Positions 1 to 9,072 of a stretch of DNA of 64,000 nucleotides are shown piece by piece. This DNA comes from Oceanihabitans iliipiscarium. Its GTDB lineage: Bacteria > Bacteroidota > Bacteroidia > Flavobacteriales > Flavobacteriaceae. Within the stretch, counting starts at the first letter, position 1. The number at the start of each line of letters is the position of its first letter. The notes beneath the pieces were generated by a model that saw only the letters and a list, made by a program, of their open reading frames with translations, did not search any database and had not been told where the DNA came from. The position numbers and the translations under genes were made by a program. The DNA is taken from assembly GCF_042686125.1 (NCBI RefSeq), contig NZ_JBHUOV010000002.1, positions 248,001 to 312,000 on the forward strand, given 5' to 3'.

Positions 1-106
1 AAATGAACAAGGAAACGTTTTCTCCCAATCCAATACTTGGTGCTACAAAAATGAGTAGCAACGGAAGTAAACAGCCTAATATCATCCAAAGTGTATGTGA
101 TTTCAT
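1..106 (-). CDS. small membrane protein, 3' end outside window
   Basis: An open minus-strand frame starts with ATG at 106 and runs off the left edge. It begins MKSHTLWMILGCLLP and continues as one hydrophobic helix (LLIFVAPSIGLG). It lies 14 bases downstream of the HMA-MauE gene and is probably in the same metal-efflux operon. Small one- or two-helix membrane proteins of this kind are common beside heavy-metal genes in Bacteroidota. No function can be assigned from 35 residues. Confidence 0.6.
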   Translation of the reverse strand, partial: MKSHTLWMILGCLLPLLLIFVAPSIGLGENVSLFI

Positions 107-119
107 TTGTTTAAATAAT

Positions 120-857
120 TTAAGTTAACATTACAATCGCCATCACTATCATAATGGCATTCTCAATAAATGTGGCTTCAGTCATTGGTAACTTTAATGC
201 TGTCCCTAAACAAGCACATCTAATGGATTTTTTATCTAAAAGCGTTTTGGTAACACCAACTGTTGTGATACTCAATATTATCAGTGTAGCCACAAGTGCA
301 ATTTCAATTTCAAAACGCATTAAGAACATCAAACCTAGTGCAGTCTCTATAAATGGATATATCCAACTATAAAACTGGATTCTTTTTGCCAATGGGTCAT
401 ACATCCTGAATGATTCAGGAAAATTCTTTAAATCGAGCATCTTAAAAAAACTGAATACGATGAAAAACAAGCCCATAAAATCCAACATTACAGCATTACC
501 ATTCCAATTATTATAATGCATTAATAGGCTCGCAGTTACTATGTAAAAAAGGATAAGTAATAATGGTTGTAATTGTTGTAATTTTGATTTTTCCTTTGCA
601 CCATCAATAGTTTGGGATGTCATCTGGAAAACATTTTTGTTTTCCTTTTCCGTAAGAGCATATTTATCAGGTAATGCTTTTTGAAGGGTCTCTATATCAA
701 CGTGGCTACTCATCATAACTTCAGCTTCGGATTTTTCAAGGTTTACAACAACCCTAGTAACCTTGTCAACATTACCTAAATATTTTTCTACTGATGCTTT
801 ACAGCCACCACAAGTCATTCCTTGTATATTATATGTATGTGTCATAGTTTTTAACAT
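120..857 (-). CDS. HMA domain fused to a MauE/DoxX-type membrane domain
   Basis: The protein has an N-terminal heavy-metal-associated domain (about residues 5-70) with the metal-binding motif GMTCGGC (Cys16 and Cys19 from the first ATG). A membrane part of about 140 residues with four or five hydrophobic segments follows, resembling the MauE/DoxX redox-associated family, including a CACLGT motif late in the protein. Such proteins are thought to pass metal ions or thiol electrons across the inner membrane; the exact role is unknown. A second ATG at 845 (MTHTYNIQGMTC) is an equally good start. It sits in the efflux operon downstream of the AraC-type regulator. Confidence 0.85.
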   Translation of the reverse strand: MLKTMTHTYNIQGMTCGGCKASVEKYLGNVDKVTRVVVNLEKSEAEVMMSSHVDIETLQKALPDKYALTEKENKNVFQMTSQTIDGAKEKSKLQQLQPLLLILFYIVTASLLMHYNNWNGNAVMLDFMGLFFIVFSFFKMLDLKNFPESFRMYDPLAKRIQFYSWIYPFIETALGLMFLMRFEIEIALVATLIILSITTVGVTKTLLDKKSIRCACLGTALKLPMTEATFIENAIMIVMAIVMLT

Positions 858-921
858 TTTAAATTAATACTCAAAATTAATTCCCATATTTTATTGAGGT
901 TTTCATAATTCTGGTTAATTT

Positions 922-1479
922 TTATACAATTTGGTCTAATGTCTTTCTATTCCATTTTTGTAAATCTCTAAACTTGCTCATTGACATACCTGTTACATTT
1001 TTAAATTGCCTTGCCAGATGACTACTTGATTTATAATTAAGGCTATAAGCAACTTCTGAGAAGTTTAACTGGGCTAATTGTATATACTCTTTCACTTTTT
1101 CAATTTTTAGATTAATGAGATATTTTTCAATAGTAATTCCTTCATTTTTACTGAAAATTTTACTTAGAGCTGAATAAGGTTTACTAAAGGTTTTGGGTAG
1201 AAAAACAGAAAGGTTTGAAACTTCTTGATTCTCTAGTTTTTGCATTAGAGTTATTTTAATCTTTTCAATTAAGACTTGGATATCATCAGTAATAATTTCA
1301 AATCCGTGTTCACCTAAAACTTTCTGTATGTTGGTGTAATCAATAACCGCATCTGTAGTCAAAATTACTTGTCCGAGTTCTAACGAATCTAAATCATAAC
1401 CTAATGAATTCAGTTCATTTATAACCGTAGATTTACATCTATTACAAACCATATTTTTTATGTATATTTTGTGCTTCAT
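922..1479 (-). CDS. AraC-family regulator with HMA-like N-terminal domain
   Basis: Residues about 90-180 form an AraC-type double helix-turn-helix (FSEVAYSLNYKSSSHLARQF is the typical second-helix region, followed by NVTGMS). Residues 1-65 resemble a small ferredoxin-like HMA fold: the opening IYIKNMVCNRC carries Cys12 and Cys15 in a CxxC arrangement where metallochaperones bind Cu or another soft metal. The start overlaps the stop of the upstream hydrolase gene by four bases (ATGA), so the two are translationally coupled. The layout suggests a metal-responsive activator of the efflux operon it lies in. Metal sensing by the N-terminus is an inference. Confidence 0.85.
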   Translation of the reverse strand: MKHKIYIKNMVCNRCKSTVINELNSLGYDLDSLELGQVILTTDAVIDYTNIQKVLGEHGFEIITDDIQVLIEKIKITLMQKLENQEVSNLSVFLPKTFSKPYSALSKIFSKNEGITIEKYLINLKIEKVKEYIQLAQLNFSEVAYSLNYKSSSHLARQFKNVTGMSMSKFRDLQKWNRKTLDQIV

Positions 1480-2447
1480 AATGGCTGTTTTTTATGCATT
1501 CCTGTTGACATTCTATACTTTCCGTTTGGTTGAGGTGTTATTTCAAAATAAAATGCCGTTGGTACTTTATATTCTCCATAAGTACGAATACCTTGCATAT
1601 CACATTGCATATTATAAAGTCGGATAATACCATCTTTCTCCACAACTGTGTAATAGCCTTTAGAAAACCATTTAAGTGTATTTGCTAATTCACTATCCAC
1701 TTTATTTAATAAATTGTCGTTGATAGAGAACTCGGTAAAAGTGATTTTTTCTCGTTCAATATTATTGTATTTACCTATGTACAAACTATTATCAGTTTTT
1801 GCTACCCCATACCAATAAATGCTACCAAATTTTACTGGTACAGTTAGCAATTCATTATATACAATGGAATCTTTTTTTAATTGAGTGTCAAACTTTTGAT
1901 TTACTGATTGCTTAATCCATAATGTGAAAATTAAATACAACGAACTTATTATAAGCCCCATTTTACTATATATTATTCTATTAGGCTTTTTTCTAAAAAC
2001 ACCAGTACTTAATAATACACCTAAGAATAATGGAAGTGTATATAAAGGGTCAACAATATTTATACTATCGAAACTAACTCTGTAATTAGAAAACGGTAAA
2101 AATAGTTGTGTTCCATAGGTTGTAAAAGCATCTAACAGCATATGTGTGAACAATACTAACCAACTAAAAACACAAAGTCTTATATATGAGATTTGCCTTG
2201 TCCATTTAATTTTTGATAAGATAAGCGCTATTAAGAATGCACCTATAAAACTAAATAAGATAGAATGGCTAAACCCACGATGGATACTAATGCGTTCTAC
2301 TGCTGAATAAAACGGAAGCAAAACAACATCAAGGTCAGGAATAGTGGCTACTAATGCTCCTAAAACAGCTCCCTTGGGACCAATCTTTCGACCAAGTGAA
2401 ATTTCACCTATAGCTGCACCTAAAATCGCCTGTGTTATGCTGTCCAT
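1476..2447 (-). CDS. metal-dependent membrane hydrolase (YdjM/DUF457 type)
   Basis: The N-terminus has the DUF457 hallmarks: MDSITQAILGAAIGE, then PDLD (residues 37-40) and HRGFSHS (56-62), then several membrane helices with FTHMLLDAFTTYGTQ as the second metal-binding region. The C-terminal 130 residues are a soluble part found in longer members. The family is predicted to be inner-membrane metal-dependent hydrolases; the substrate is unknown. The gene starts seven bases after the TolC-type gene and overlaps the AraC regulator, so it is part of the efflux operon, which is an unusual partner for it. Confidence 0.85.
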   Translation of the reverse strand: MDSITQAILGAAIGEISLGRKIGPKGAVLGALVATIPDLDVVLLPFYSAVERISIHRGFSHSILFSFIGAFLIALILSKIKWTRQISYIRLCVFSWLVLFTHMLLDAFTTYGTQLFLPFSNYRVSFDSINIVDPLYTLPLFLGVLLSTGVFRKKPNRIIYSKMGLIISSLYLIFTLWIKQSVNQKFDTQLKKDSIVYNELLTVPVKFGSIYWYGVAKTDNSLYIGKYNNIEREKITFTEFSINDNLLNKVDSELANTLKWFSKGYYTVVEKDGIIRLYNMQCDMQGIRTYGEYKVPTAFYFEITPQPNGKYRMSTGMHKKQPL

Positions 2448-2453
2448 TTTTTA

Positions 2454-3689
2454 CTAATTGGTTAAATAATTAATTATCGTAGTCTGCACATAGTAGGTCT
2501 TCACAGACTCTATTTGGTTTATTTGAAACTTCAATTGCAGTTCTTGAATATCCAATACATCATTAAAATCAATCGTTCCTGTTTCGTAGTTTTTGATTAA
2601 AATGTCTTCTGCATCCTTCGCCTGTTTTAGGTTCTTGGTTTGGGTTGTGTGACTTATTTTTGCAGAAATACGTTCATTAATCGCCTTGTCCAATAGTGTT
2701 TCCAGGCTATTTAAACGTTCTTTTTTTTGAGATTCAATTTCCTGCTGTTGCAACACATTTTGCTTGGTCTGAGATTCATATTTCTTATTGAAAATTGGGA
2801 TTGAAACCGAAACCATTGGCATAACAATATCCTTTCCATTGTCACTAAAATCCATATTTGGTCTTTGAGCAACATTGATATAATCCAAGCCGAAACCAAT
2901 CATAGGACTTCTTTCTTTTTGATTTAATAATTCGGATTGTTCTATAGATTGATAGAGTTTATCGTATTTCGATAATTCAGGGTGCAATGCTAAATTTTTA
3001 GTATTGATTTCAAAGTCTTCCGATGGAATACTTAAATCATCAACCACAGTAACAGTGACGTCATTTGCTCTATTCAAATGGTTGTTCAACTTGGTTTGTT
3101 CTGCTAAAAATTGTTGTTGTAATACCTCTTTTAATTGTTGCAATTCATTTTGACGCATTTGCAAACGCAATACATCTACTGCTGATGCTTTACCCACCTC
3201 AACCGATGTTAATGCCAATGTTTCGTAGGTTTCCAGTAAGTTAATGTTTTCAATAAACACCTTTTGTTTTGCTTTGTTGGCGTATAAATTGTAATAGGAT
3301 TGTGATACCGAAGCCATTAATTTTCGCTTTGCGATAACAATATCTTCGTATTTGGTATCTGCCAAAGAACTCACATAATTTTCTCTCGAGGTAATGGTTC
3401 CGAACCAGGGTAACATTTGTTTAGCAGATACTTTAAAGCGTTGTGCACCTGTACGTGTTTCTGGCTCACTCACAAAATAACCGACTCCAAATTCGGTATT
3501 GGGAATGGTATTGACCTCGTTGACTTTTTCGAAAGCTCTTTTGTATTGCAACTCGAACTTTTGAATCTCTGGATTGTTCTCTAACGCTTCATTAATTAAA
3601 GATTCTAATTGCTGTGCGTTTGCAAAAAGACTCAAGAAACAAGAGCCAAGAGTCAAGATGAATTTTATATTTATTATTCTGTGTTTCAT
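2454..3689 (-). CDS. TolC-family outer-membrane efflux protein
   Basis: A 411-residue protein with an N-terminal signal peptide (hydrophobic stretch ending FANAQ) and two repeats of long amphipathic helices typical of outer-membrane efflux channels such as CusC/CzcC (LESLINEALENNPEIQ near the front, AKDAEDILIKNYETGTIDFN near the end). No lipobox cysteine is present. It should provide the outer-membrane exit duct for the RND pump. Its ATG overlaps the pump stop codon by one base. No membrane-fusion (CusB-type) gene follows it inside the window, although one is required for a complete tripartite pump. Confidence 0.92.
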   Translation of the reverse strand: MKHRIINIKFILTLGSCFLSLFANAQQLESLINEALENNPEIQKFELQYKRAFEKVNEVNTIPNTEFGVGYFVSEPETRTGAQRFKVSAKQMLPWFGTITSRENYVSSLADTKYEDIVIAKRKLMASVSQSYYNLYANKAKQKVFIENINLLETYETLALTSVEVGKASAVDVLRLQMRQNELQQLKEVLQQQFLAEQTKLNNHLNRANDVTVTVVDDLSIPSEDFEINTKNLALHPELSKYDKLYQSIEQSELLNQKERSPMIGFGLDYINVAQRPNMDFSDNGKDIVMPMVSVSIPIFNKKYESQTKQNVLQQQEIESQKKERLNSLETLLDKAINERISAKISHTTQTKNLKQAKDAEDILIKNYETGTIDFNDVLDIQELQLKFQINQIESVKTYYVQTTIINYLTN

Positions 3690-6600
3690 TATGTTGTTCT
3701 TTTAAGTTGAACTTCCGCTTTCCAGCTGTACAATACAGGCACAACAAACAAAGTGATTAAGGCAATGAGCATTCCACCAAAACTTGGAATTGCCATGGGA
3801 ATCATTATATCGCTACCTCGTCCTGTGGATGTTAGTATGGGCAATAATGCTAAAATCGTGGTTGCAGTTGTCATTAAACACGGTCTGATACGTTTTTCAC
3901 CAGCTTCGACCACTGATGCTCTTACCTGTTTTTTGTTCTCAGGTGAGTTTCTATCAAATGTTTGTGTCAAATAAGTTGCCATTACTACGCCATCATCAGT
4001 TGCAATTCCGAAAAGTGCAATAAATCCAACCCACACGGCAACGCTTAAATTAATAGGGTGCATTTGGAACAAATCACGTAGGTTTTCACCAAAGAAATTG
4101 AAGTTTAAAAACCATCCTTGACCATAAAGCCATATCATTACAAAACCACCAGCAAATGCTACTGCAATACCTGTAAATACCATCAATGATGTCCCTACGG
4201 AACGGAACTGGAAATACAGAATTAAGAAAATGATAGCCAATGCTAAAGGCACAACAACCGATAAGGTTTTTTCTGCTCGTAACTGATTTTCGTATGTTCC
4301 AGTGAACTGGTAATTGATGCCTTTTGGTACGACTAATTCGCCACTATCTATCTTTTCTTGTATTAAGGCTTGTGCATTTTCAACCACATTGACTTCCGCA
4401 TAACCATCCATTTTATCAAACAATACGTAGCCAACTAAAAAAGTATCTTCACTTTTAATGACTTGTGGTCCTTGTTCGTATCTTATGGTTGCTAGTTCAC
4501 TTAAAGGAACAGGACTGCCTTTTTCCACTGGAACGTATATTTGTTTCAAATCGGTTGGGTTTGCTCGTAGTTCTCTTGGATAACGTACACGCACACCATA
4601 GCGTTCTCGACCTTCAACCGTTTGGGTTAAGACCATTCCGCCAACTGCAACTTTTAATACGTTTTGTACATCATCTATGGATATACCATATCGTGCTATT
4701 TTCTCTCTGTTAATATCAATGAGCAGATAAGGTTTACCTACTATACGGTCTGCAAAAACAGCTTCATCTTTTACACCTTCAGCTTGCTTTAAAATGTCTT
4801 CTAATTGTACGCCAAACGCTTCAATCTGTTTTAAATCTTGACCTTTAACCTTAATTCCCATTGGTGCACGCATACCTGTTTGTAGCATTACCAATCGGGT
4901 TTCTATTGGTTGTAGTTTGGGTGCAGATGTGACACCTGGTAACTTGGTTACTTTTACTATTTCATTCCAAATATCATCTGGTGATTGTATTTCTGGTCGC
5001 CAATTTCGGTAGAACTCACCACTGTTATCTTCTATTAATTGAGACCTTTTGATTGTAATAAAGTTGGCATTATTGGTACTATTTGGATTTGCAATGAATC
5101 GACCATCTTTCAACTCAAATAAATCCTCATCATTCACCTTAAAGCGTTGGCGTTCTCTGCTCTCATTCAGCATATATTCTGGTTTGTACTGAATCACATT
5201 TTCGTACATTGATAGAGGTGCTGGGTCTAATGCTGATTCAGTTCTTCCTGCTTTACCTACAACCGTTTCAATCTCTGGAATACTGGCTACTGCCATATCC
5301 AATTGCTGTAAAACACGTTTGTTTTCTTCCAAACCAGAATGAGGCATCGAGGTTGGCATTAGTAAAAATGAGCCTTCATTTAAAGATGGCATAAACTCTT
5401 TGCCAGTGTTTTTCATAATGAAAAATCCTGCAATTACAATTACTGTTGGGACTGACAAAAAGAGCAACTTATTATCTAAACACCACCTTAAAATACGTGT
5501 ATAGTATTTGATAAATAATGAGAAAACGCCTAATAGACCAAAACAAATAACACTTACGAAAATGAGATTCCAGAAAATGCTTTTATCCACGCCCAATGGT
5601 CTCCAATATTCAGCCAACAAGAATACAATAGCTGATACCGAAATAATGATATTGATAAGATTTGCTTGTTTTTCTGCTATCTTATTTTGAAGATTAAGAA
5701 ATCCTGTAATTCCAAAAGCTATCAATATCAATCCTAACCAATATCCATAAATTATTGCAGCGAATCCTAATGCTATTAAAATACCATTCAAAACATATTT
5801 AAAAGTGGTTTTAATGCTTTTCTTTCTGAATAAAAAAGCAGCAAAAGGGGGAATTAAAAATAACGCTACAATTATAGAAGCTGTTAAAGCAAAGGTTTTT
5901 GTGAATGCTAATGGTCTGAATAGTTTCCCTTCTGCACCAATCATTGTAAATACTGGAATAAAACTAATAATAGTTGTCATAACAGCTGTTACGATTGCGC
6001 CAGACACTTCAGCTGTTGCGTTATAAACTACCGTATTAATTGATTGTGTTCCATCATCTTCATCTAAATGCCGAATGATATTTTCTGATAGTATGACACC
6101 AACATCGACCATTGTACCAATAGCAATTGCAATACCAGATAAGGCGACAATATTGGCATCAACTCCAAAAAGTTTCATAGCAATAAACACCATTAAAACT
6201 GCAACTGGTAATAGTCCTGAAATCAAAACAGAAGCTCGAAGATTGAATACCATAATGATTATAACCAAAATGGTAATGAGAATTTCTAAAGTTAATGCCT
6301 CGTTAAGTGTACCTAATGTTTCTTGAATTAATTCCGTTCTGTCATAAAAAGGGACTATAGTTACTTGCGATGTTCTTCCGTCTGATAAAACTTTTGATGG
6401 TAACCCTGCGCTTAATTCGTTAATCTTCTCCTTTACGTTATTAATGACTTCCATTGGGTTTGCACCATAACGAGCTACCACAACAGCACCAACAACTTCC
6501 GCACCTTCTTTATCCAATAAACCTCTTCTGGTCGCAGGACCTAATGAGACTTTTCCTATATCCTTAATTTTAATTGCTGTATAATCTTCGGAAGTGACAA

Positions 6601-7393
6601 CTGCATTTTCGATGTCTGCAATTGATTTCACATAACCCAAACCACGCACTAAATACTCGGCTTGGTTAATTTCCAAAGTTTGTGCACCAATGTCCTTGTT
6701 GCTTTCTTTTACCGCTTTTACAACGTGATGCAATCCTATATTATACTGACGCATTAATTCTGGATTAACGTCCACTTGGTATTCCTGAACGTAACCACCA
6801 ATAGAAGAGACTTCCGAAACACCACTTGCGGAAGACAATGCATATTTCACATAGTAATCTTGAATACTACGTAATTCCTGTAAATCCCAACCACCAGTTA
6901 CGTTTCCGTTTTCGTCACGACCTTCAAGTGTATACCAGAATATTTGTCCTAATCCTGTGGCATCTGGACCCAACGCAGGATTAACACCTTCAGGCAATAA
7001 ACCACTTGGTAAGGAATTGAGTTTTTCGAGAATACGACTTCTACTCCAGTAAAACTCTATATCCTCTTCAAAAATGATATAGATACTTGAAAAGCCGAAC
7101 ATAGAAGAACTACGAATGGTTTTTACTCCTGGAATACCGAGTAATGATGTTGTGAGTGGATAGGTAATTTGGTCTTCTATATCTTGCGGTGAGCGACCAT
7201 CCCATTTAGTAAAAACGATTTGTTGGTTCTCACCAATATCAGGTATGGCATCTACAGCCACAGGATTGCTTGGTAAGAAACCTGTGTCCCAGTTAAAAGG
7301 TGCATTTACTGTTCCCCAACCCACAAAAAGTACGAGTAGCAGAACTGCAACGAGTTTATTTTCTATTAAAAATTTGATGCTTTTGTTTAGCAT
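3689..7393 (-). CDS. CusA/CzcA-family heavy-metal efflux RND permease
   Basis: A full-length RND pump of 1234 residues with the heavy-metal subfamily signature PDIGENQQIVFTKWDGRSPQ near the N-terminus and the TM4 proton-relay aspartate (Asp430 in GTMVDVGV). The two halves are conserved, but about 100 extra residues with roughly four hydrophobic helices sit between TM6 and TM7 (residues 528-627). By alignment from memory with E. coli CusA, the three copper-binding methionines are only partly kept: Met836 is present, but Ile904 and Val978 occupy the other two places. Substrate (Cu/Ag versus divalent ions) is therefore uncertain. It is the second gene of a minus-strand operon and should work with the adjacent TolC protein and a missing adaptor. 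Confidence 0.93.
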   Translation of the reverse strand: MLNKSIKFLIENKLVAVLLLVLFVGWGTVNAPFNWDTGFLPSNPVAVDAIPDIGENQQIVFTKWDGRSPQDIEDQITYPLTTSLLGIPGVKTIRSSSMFGFSSIYIIFEEDIEFYWSRSRILEKLNSLPSGLLPEGVNPALGPDATGLGQIFWYTLEGRDENGNVTGGWDLQELRSIQDYYVKYALSSASGVSEVSSIGGYVQEYQVDVNPELMRQYNIGLHHVVKAVKESNKDIGAQTLEINQAEYLVRGLGYVKSIADIENAVVTSEDYTAIKIKDIGKVSLGPATRRGLLDKEGAEVVGAVVVARYGANPMEVINNVKEKINELSAGLPSKVLSDGRTSQVTIVPFYDRTELIQETLGTLNEALTLEILITILVIIIMVFNLRASVLISGLLPVAVLMVFIAMKLFGVDANIVALSGIAIAIGTMVDVGVILSENIIRHLDEDDGTQSINTVVYNATAEVSGAIVTAVMTTIISFIPVFTMIGAEGKLFRPLAFTKTFALTASIIVALFLIPPFAAFLFRKKSIKTTFKYVLNGILIALGFAAIIYGYWLGLILIAFGITGFLNLQNKIAEKQANLINIIISVSAIVFLLAEYWRPLGVDKSIFWNLIFVSVICFGLLGVFSLFIKYYTRILRWCLDNKLLFLSVPTVIVIAGFFIMKNTGKEFMPSLNEGSFLLMPTSMPHSGLEENKRVLQQLDMAVASIPEIETVVGKAGRTESALDPAPLSMYENVIQYKPEYMLNESRERQRFKVNDEDLFELKDGRFIANPNSTNNANFITIKRSQLIEDNSGEFYRNWRPEIQSPDDIWNEIVKVTKLPGVTSAPKLQPIETRLVMLQTGMRAPMGIKVKGQDLKQIEAFGVQLEDILKQAEGVKDEAVFADRIVGKPYLLIDINREKIARYGISIDDVQNVLKVAVGGMVLTQTVEGRERYGVRVRYPRELRANPTDLKQIYVPVEKGSPVPLSELATIRYEQGPQVIKSEDTFLVGYVLFDKMDGYAEVNVVENAQALIQEKIDSGELVVPKGINYQFTGTYENQLRAEKTLSVVVPLALAIIFLILYFQFRSVGTSLMVFTGIAVAFAGGFVMIWLYGQGWFLNFNFFGENLRDLFQMHPINLSVAVWVGFIALFGIATDDGVVMATYLTQTFDRNSPENKKQVRASVVEAGEKRIRPCLMTTATTILALLPILTSTGRGSDIMIPMAIPSFGGMLIALITLFVVPVLYSWKAEVQLKRTT

Positions 7394-7502
7394 TGGATTT
7401 GATAATTAAACTATTAGACATTGGTGTTTGGAAAACACTGAATACAGCAAAATATCCATATGACATTGCAGTCATAGGATAAAAAAGTCTATTGTTTAAA
7501 AA

Positions 7503-7916
7503 TCAAATTAGGTAAGTCTCGTCAATCTTGTAGATACGCCTAATGACAAGTGGCGGTTTGTATTCTTCGTAAGTAGATACATTATTGTCTAAACCTTCAA
7601 AAAGGTTGATGTAAGTATAAACAAAAGATGCAACGAATACTTGTTGCTCAAACGTAATTTTGTCAACTTGTAATTGTAGTTCATCTTGACCTTCAATTAC
7701 TAATTGTTTATCATCACAACAGTTTTTCTTGGTAATAGAACATCCTTCAATAGAAGGTTTTTCCATTTCCATTCCGCAACCTTTTGCTTTATTAAATATT
7801 GCAGTTTCTACTAAGGTATCTCCACAATAATGCATATTCACAGTAAATGACATTGTAGAGAATAACACTACAAAAGCCATTGAAATTGACATTATTTTAT
7901 GGATAAACTTCTTCAT
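7503..7916 (-). CDS. HYC_CC_PP family secreted small protein
   Basis: From ATG 7916 the protein is 137 residues with a signal peptide (MKKFIHKIMSISMAF). It carries the three motifs that name this Bacteroidota family: HYCG just after the signal peptide, NCC in the middle (KKNCCDD) and PP near the end (YKPPLV). A further TTG-started extension of 12 residues is possible but would overlap the promoter motif TAACTTTG at 7926-7933. The function is unknown; the conserved His/Cys residues and its place upstream of the RND pump suggest periplasmic metal binding. It is the first gene of the efflux operon, 109 bases before the pump. Confidence 0.8.
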   Translation of the reverse strand: MKKFIHKIMSISMAFVVLFSTMSFTVNMHYCGDTLVETAIFNKAKGCGMEMEKPSIEGCSITKKNCCDDKQLVIEGQDELQLQVDKITFEQQVFVASFVYTYINLFEGLDNNVSTYEEYKPPLVIRRIYKIDETYLI

Positions 7917-7925
7917 TACAGAAAA

Positions 7926-7933
7926 CAAAGTTA
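7926..7933 (-). promoter_or_regulatory. putative Bacteroidota -7 element for the efflux operon
   Basis: Minus-strand TAACTTTG matches the TAnnTTTG -7 consensus. It lies ten bases before the ATG at 7916, which gives an extremely short leader. A weaker site further upstream may be the real one. Confidence 0.45.
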
Positions 7934-7988
7934 GTGTTTTATTTTTTATCAATGAACAATTAACATTAATTTAGCTATACGTGATAAC

Positions 7989-8804
7989 CTAATCAAGTGG
8001 GTTTTCATACTGGTCTACAAGTTGAGTTTCATGGTCAAAGCCATGCCTTTTTACTTTGTTTTTATAGATGTCATGGCTAATTTTGTTTCTTATTTTATTT
8101 ACTTCTTCTATTGATGGCTTTTTATGTTCATCCGTTATTATTCTTCGCACTTCTATTAATATTTTTGGTTTAAGTGTTTTAGGTGCATATCCGCCATTTA
8201 CAAATTCTTCAATTTCCTTATAATATTGTATTTTATTCTTGCTGATGTCTTTTGTTATTTCTGCTTTTAATTGAAAGAGGTCATCTCTAGTTTGTACCTT
8301 CTCCAAACCATCTGCGACCAACTTATAGTTTATATATTCACTGGTTTCTTGTAAGAAATCATTAAGTCTTGACAAATCATCATAAAATTGTTTTGTTCTT
8401 ACAGGTTCTGAATTTAATTCTATTGAAGATGATGGCACTTCTTTTGGTTCAACTATATTTACATTAATCTTCTCAGATTCATCTTTTATCTGATTTAGAT
8501 TACCATATTCTGAAATTGTATAGAAATAATATTGAGCATGAGCTTTGGTTTTACTCATATAACCGAATTCAACTAGGTTTTTGATTGCTTTATCAAGTTT
8601 ATGCTCTGAAATCCCTATTCTTTTACTTAATCCAGTTCGACTGAATGTGAAGTCTTCAGAATCTGAGAGTATTGAAAATAGTAGAATTCTTGAATCGGTA
8701 GTTAGCCGCTTATCGTGTAATATTCTGTTTTGAATAGTAGTGAAGTTACCAGGAACATTTTTAGTTTTGATAACGGTTTTGTTTTTCTTGTAAGTCTTAT
8801 ACAA
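7989..8804 (-). CDS. winged-helix protein resembling mobile-element replication proteins
   Basis: The N-terminal 100 residues resemble the HTH_36/replication-initiator winged helix: a VPGNFTTIQNRILHD opening, LTTDSRILLFSILSD, then TFSRTGLSKRIGISEHKLDK and a LVEFGYMSK recognition end. The rest is charged and helical without a recognised domain. The frame has no ATG; the first usable start is TTG at 8804, and an in-frame stop lies 21 bases before it. Such proteins act in plasmid or integrative-element replication or copy control. An 8-base perfect inverted repeat lies 17 bases upstream, fitting autoregulation. The role here is inferred. Confidence 0.7.
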   Translation of the reverse strand: MYKTYKKNKTVIKTKNVPGNFTTIQNRILHDKRLTTDSRILLFSILSDSEDFTFSRTGLSKRIGISEHKLDKAIKNLVEFGYMSKTKAHAQYYFYTISEYGNLNQIKDESEKINVNIVEPKEVPSSSIELNSEPVRTKQFYDDLSRLNDFLQETSEYINYKLVADGLEKVQTRDDLFQLKAEITKDISKNKIQYYKEIEEFVNGGYAPKTLKPKILIEVRRIITDEHKKPSIEEVNKIRNKISHDIYKNKVKRHGFDHETQLVDQYENPLD

Positions 8805-8820
8805 ATCATTTATTGTTTGG

Positions 8821-8840
8821 GTTCAAATTGTTATTTGAAC
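8821..8840. promoter_or_regulatory. operator-like inverted repeat upstream of the winged-helix gene
   Basis: A perfect 8-base inverted repeat, GTTCAAAT at 8821-8828 and ATTTGAAC at 8833-8840 with a 4-base spacer, sits 17 bases upstream of the TTG start at 8804. The size and position fit a dimeric repressor site. The binding protein is not known; the adjacent winged-helix protein is a candidate. Confidence 0.45.
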
Positions 8841-9072
8841 AAGATTGAACCACATCTTGCCCATTTACTCTAAGGATAGATAAAATTCTTGACTAAGTCA
8901 ATAGTTAAGAGTTATATTTTTTATCTATTATTAAATTATATTTAATAGATATAATCTATTATAGATATCTAACTTTAATTCATTAGTTGAATTAATGTCT
9001 AAATAATTCAGGTGATTAGTACCTAAATAAATTGGGTACATACTATAAGAGTATTATAATAACGCTCTTGTA

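Noticed and set aside
3753..6326. Several 60-83 codon plus-strand frames opposite the RND pump
   Set aside because: They are antisense to a strongly conserved gene and show no own domain or promoter.
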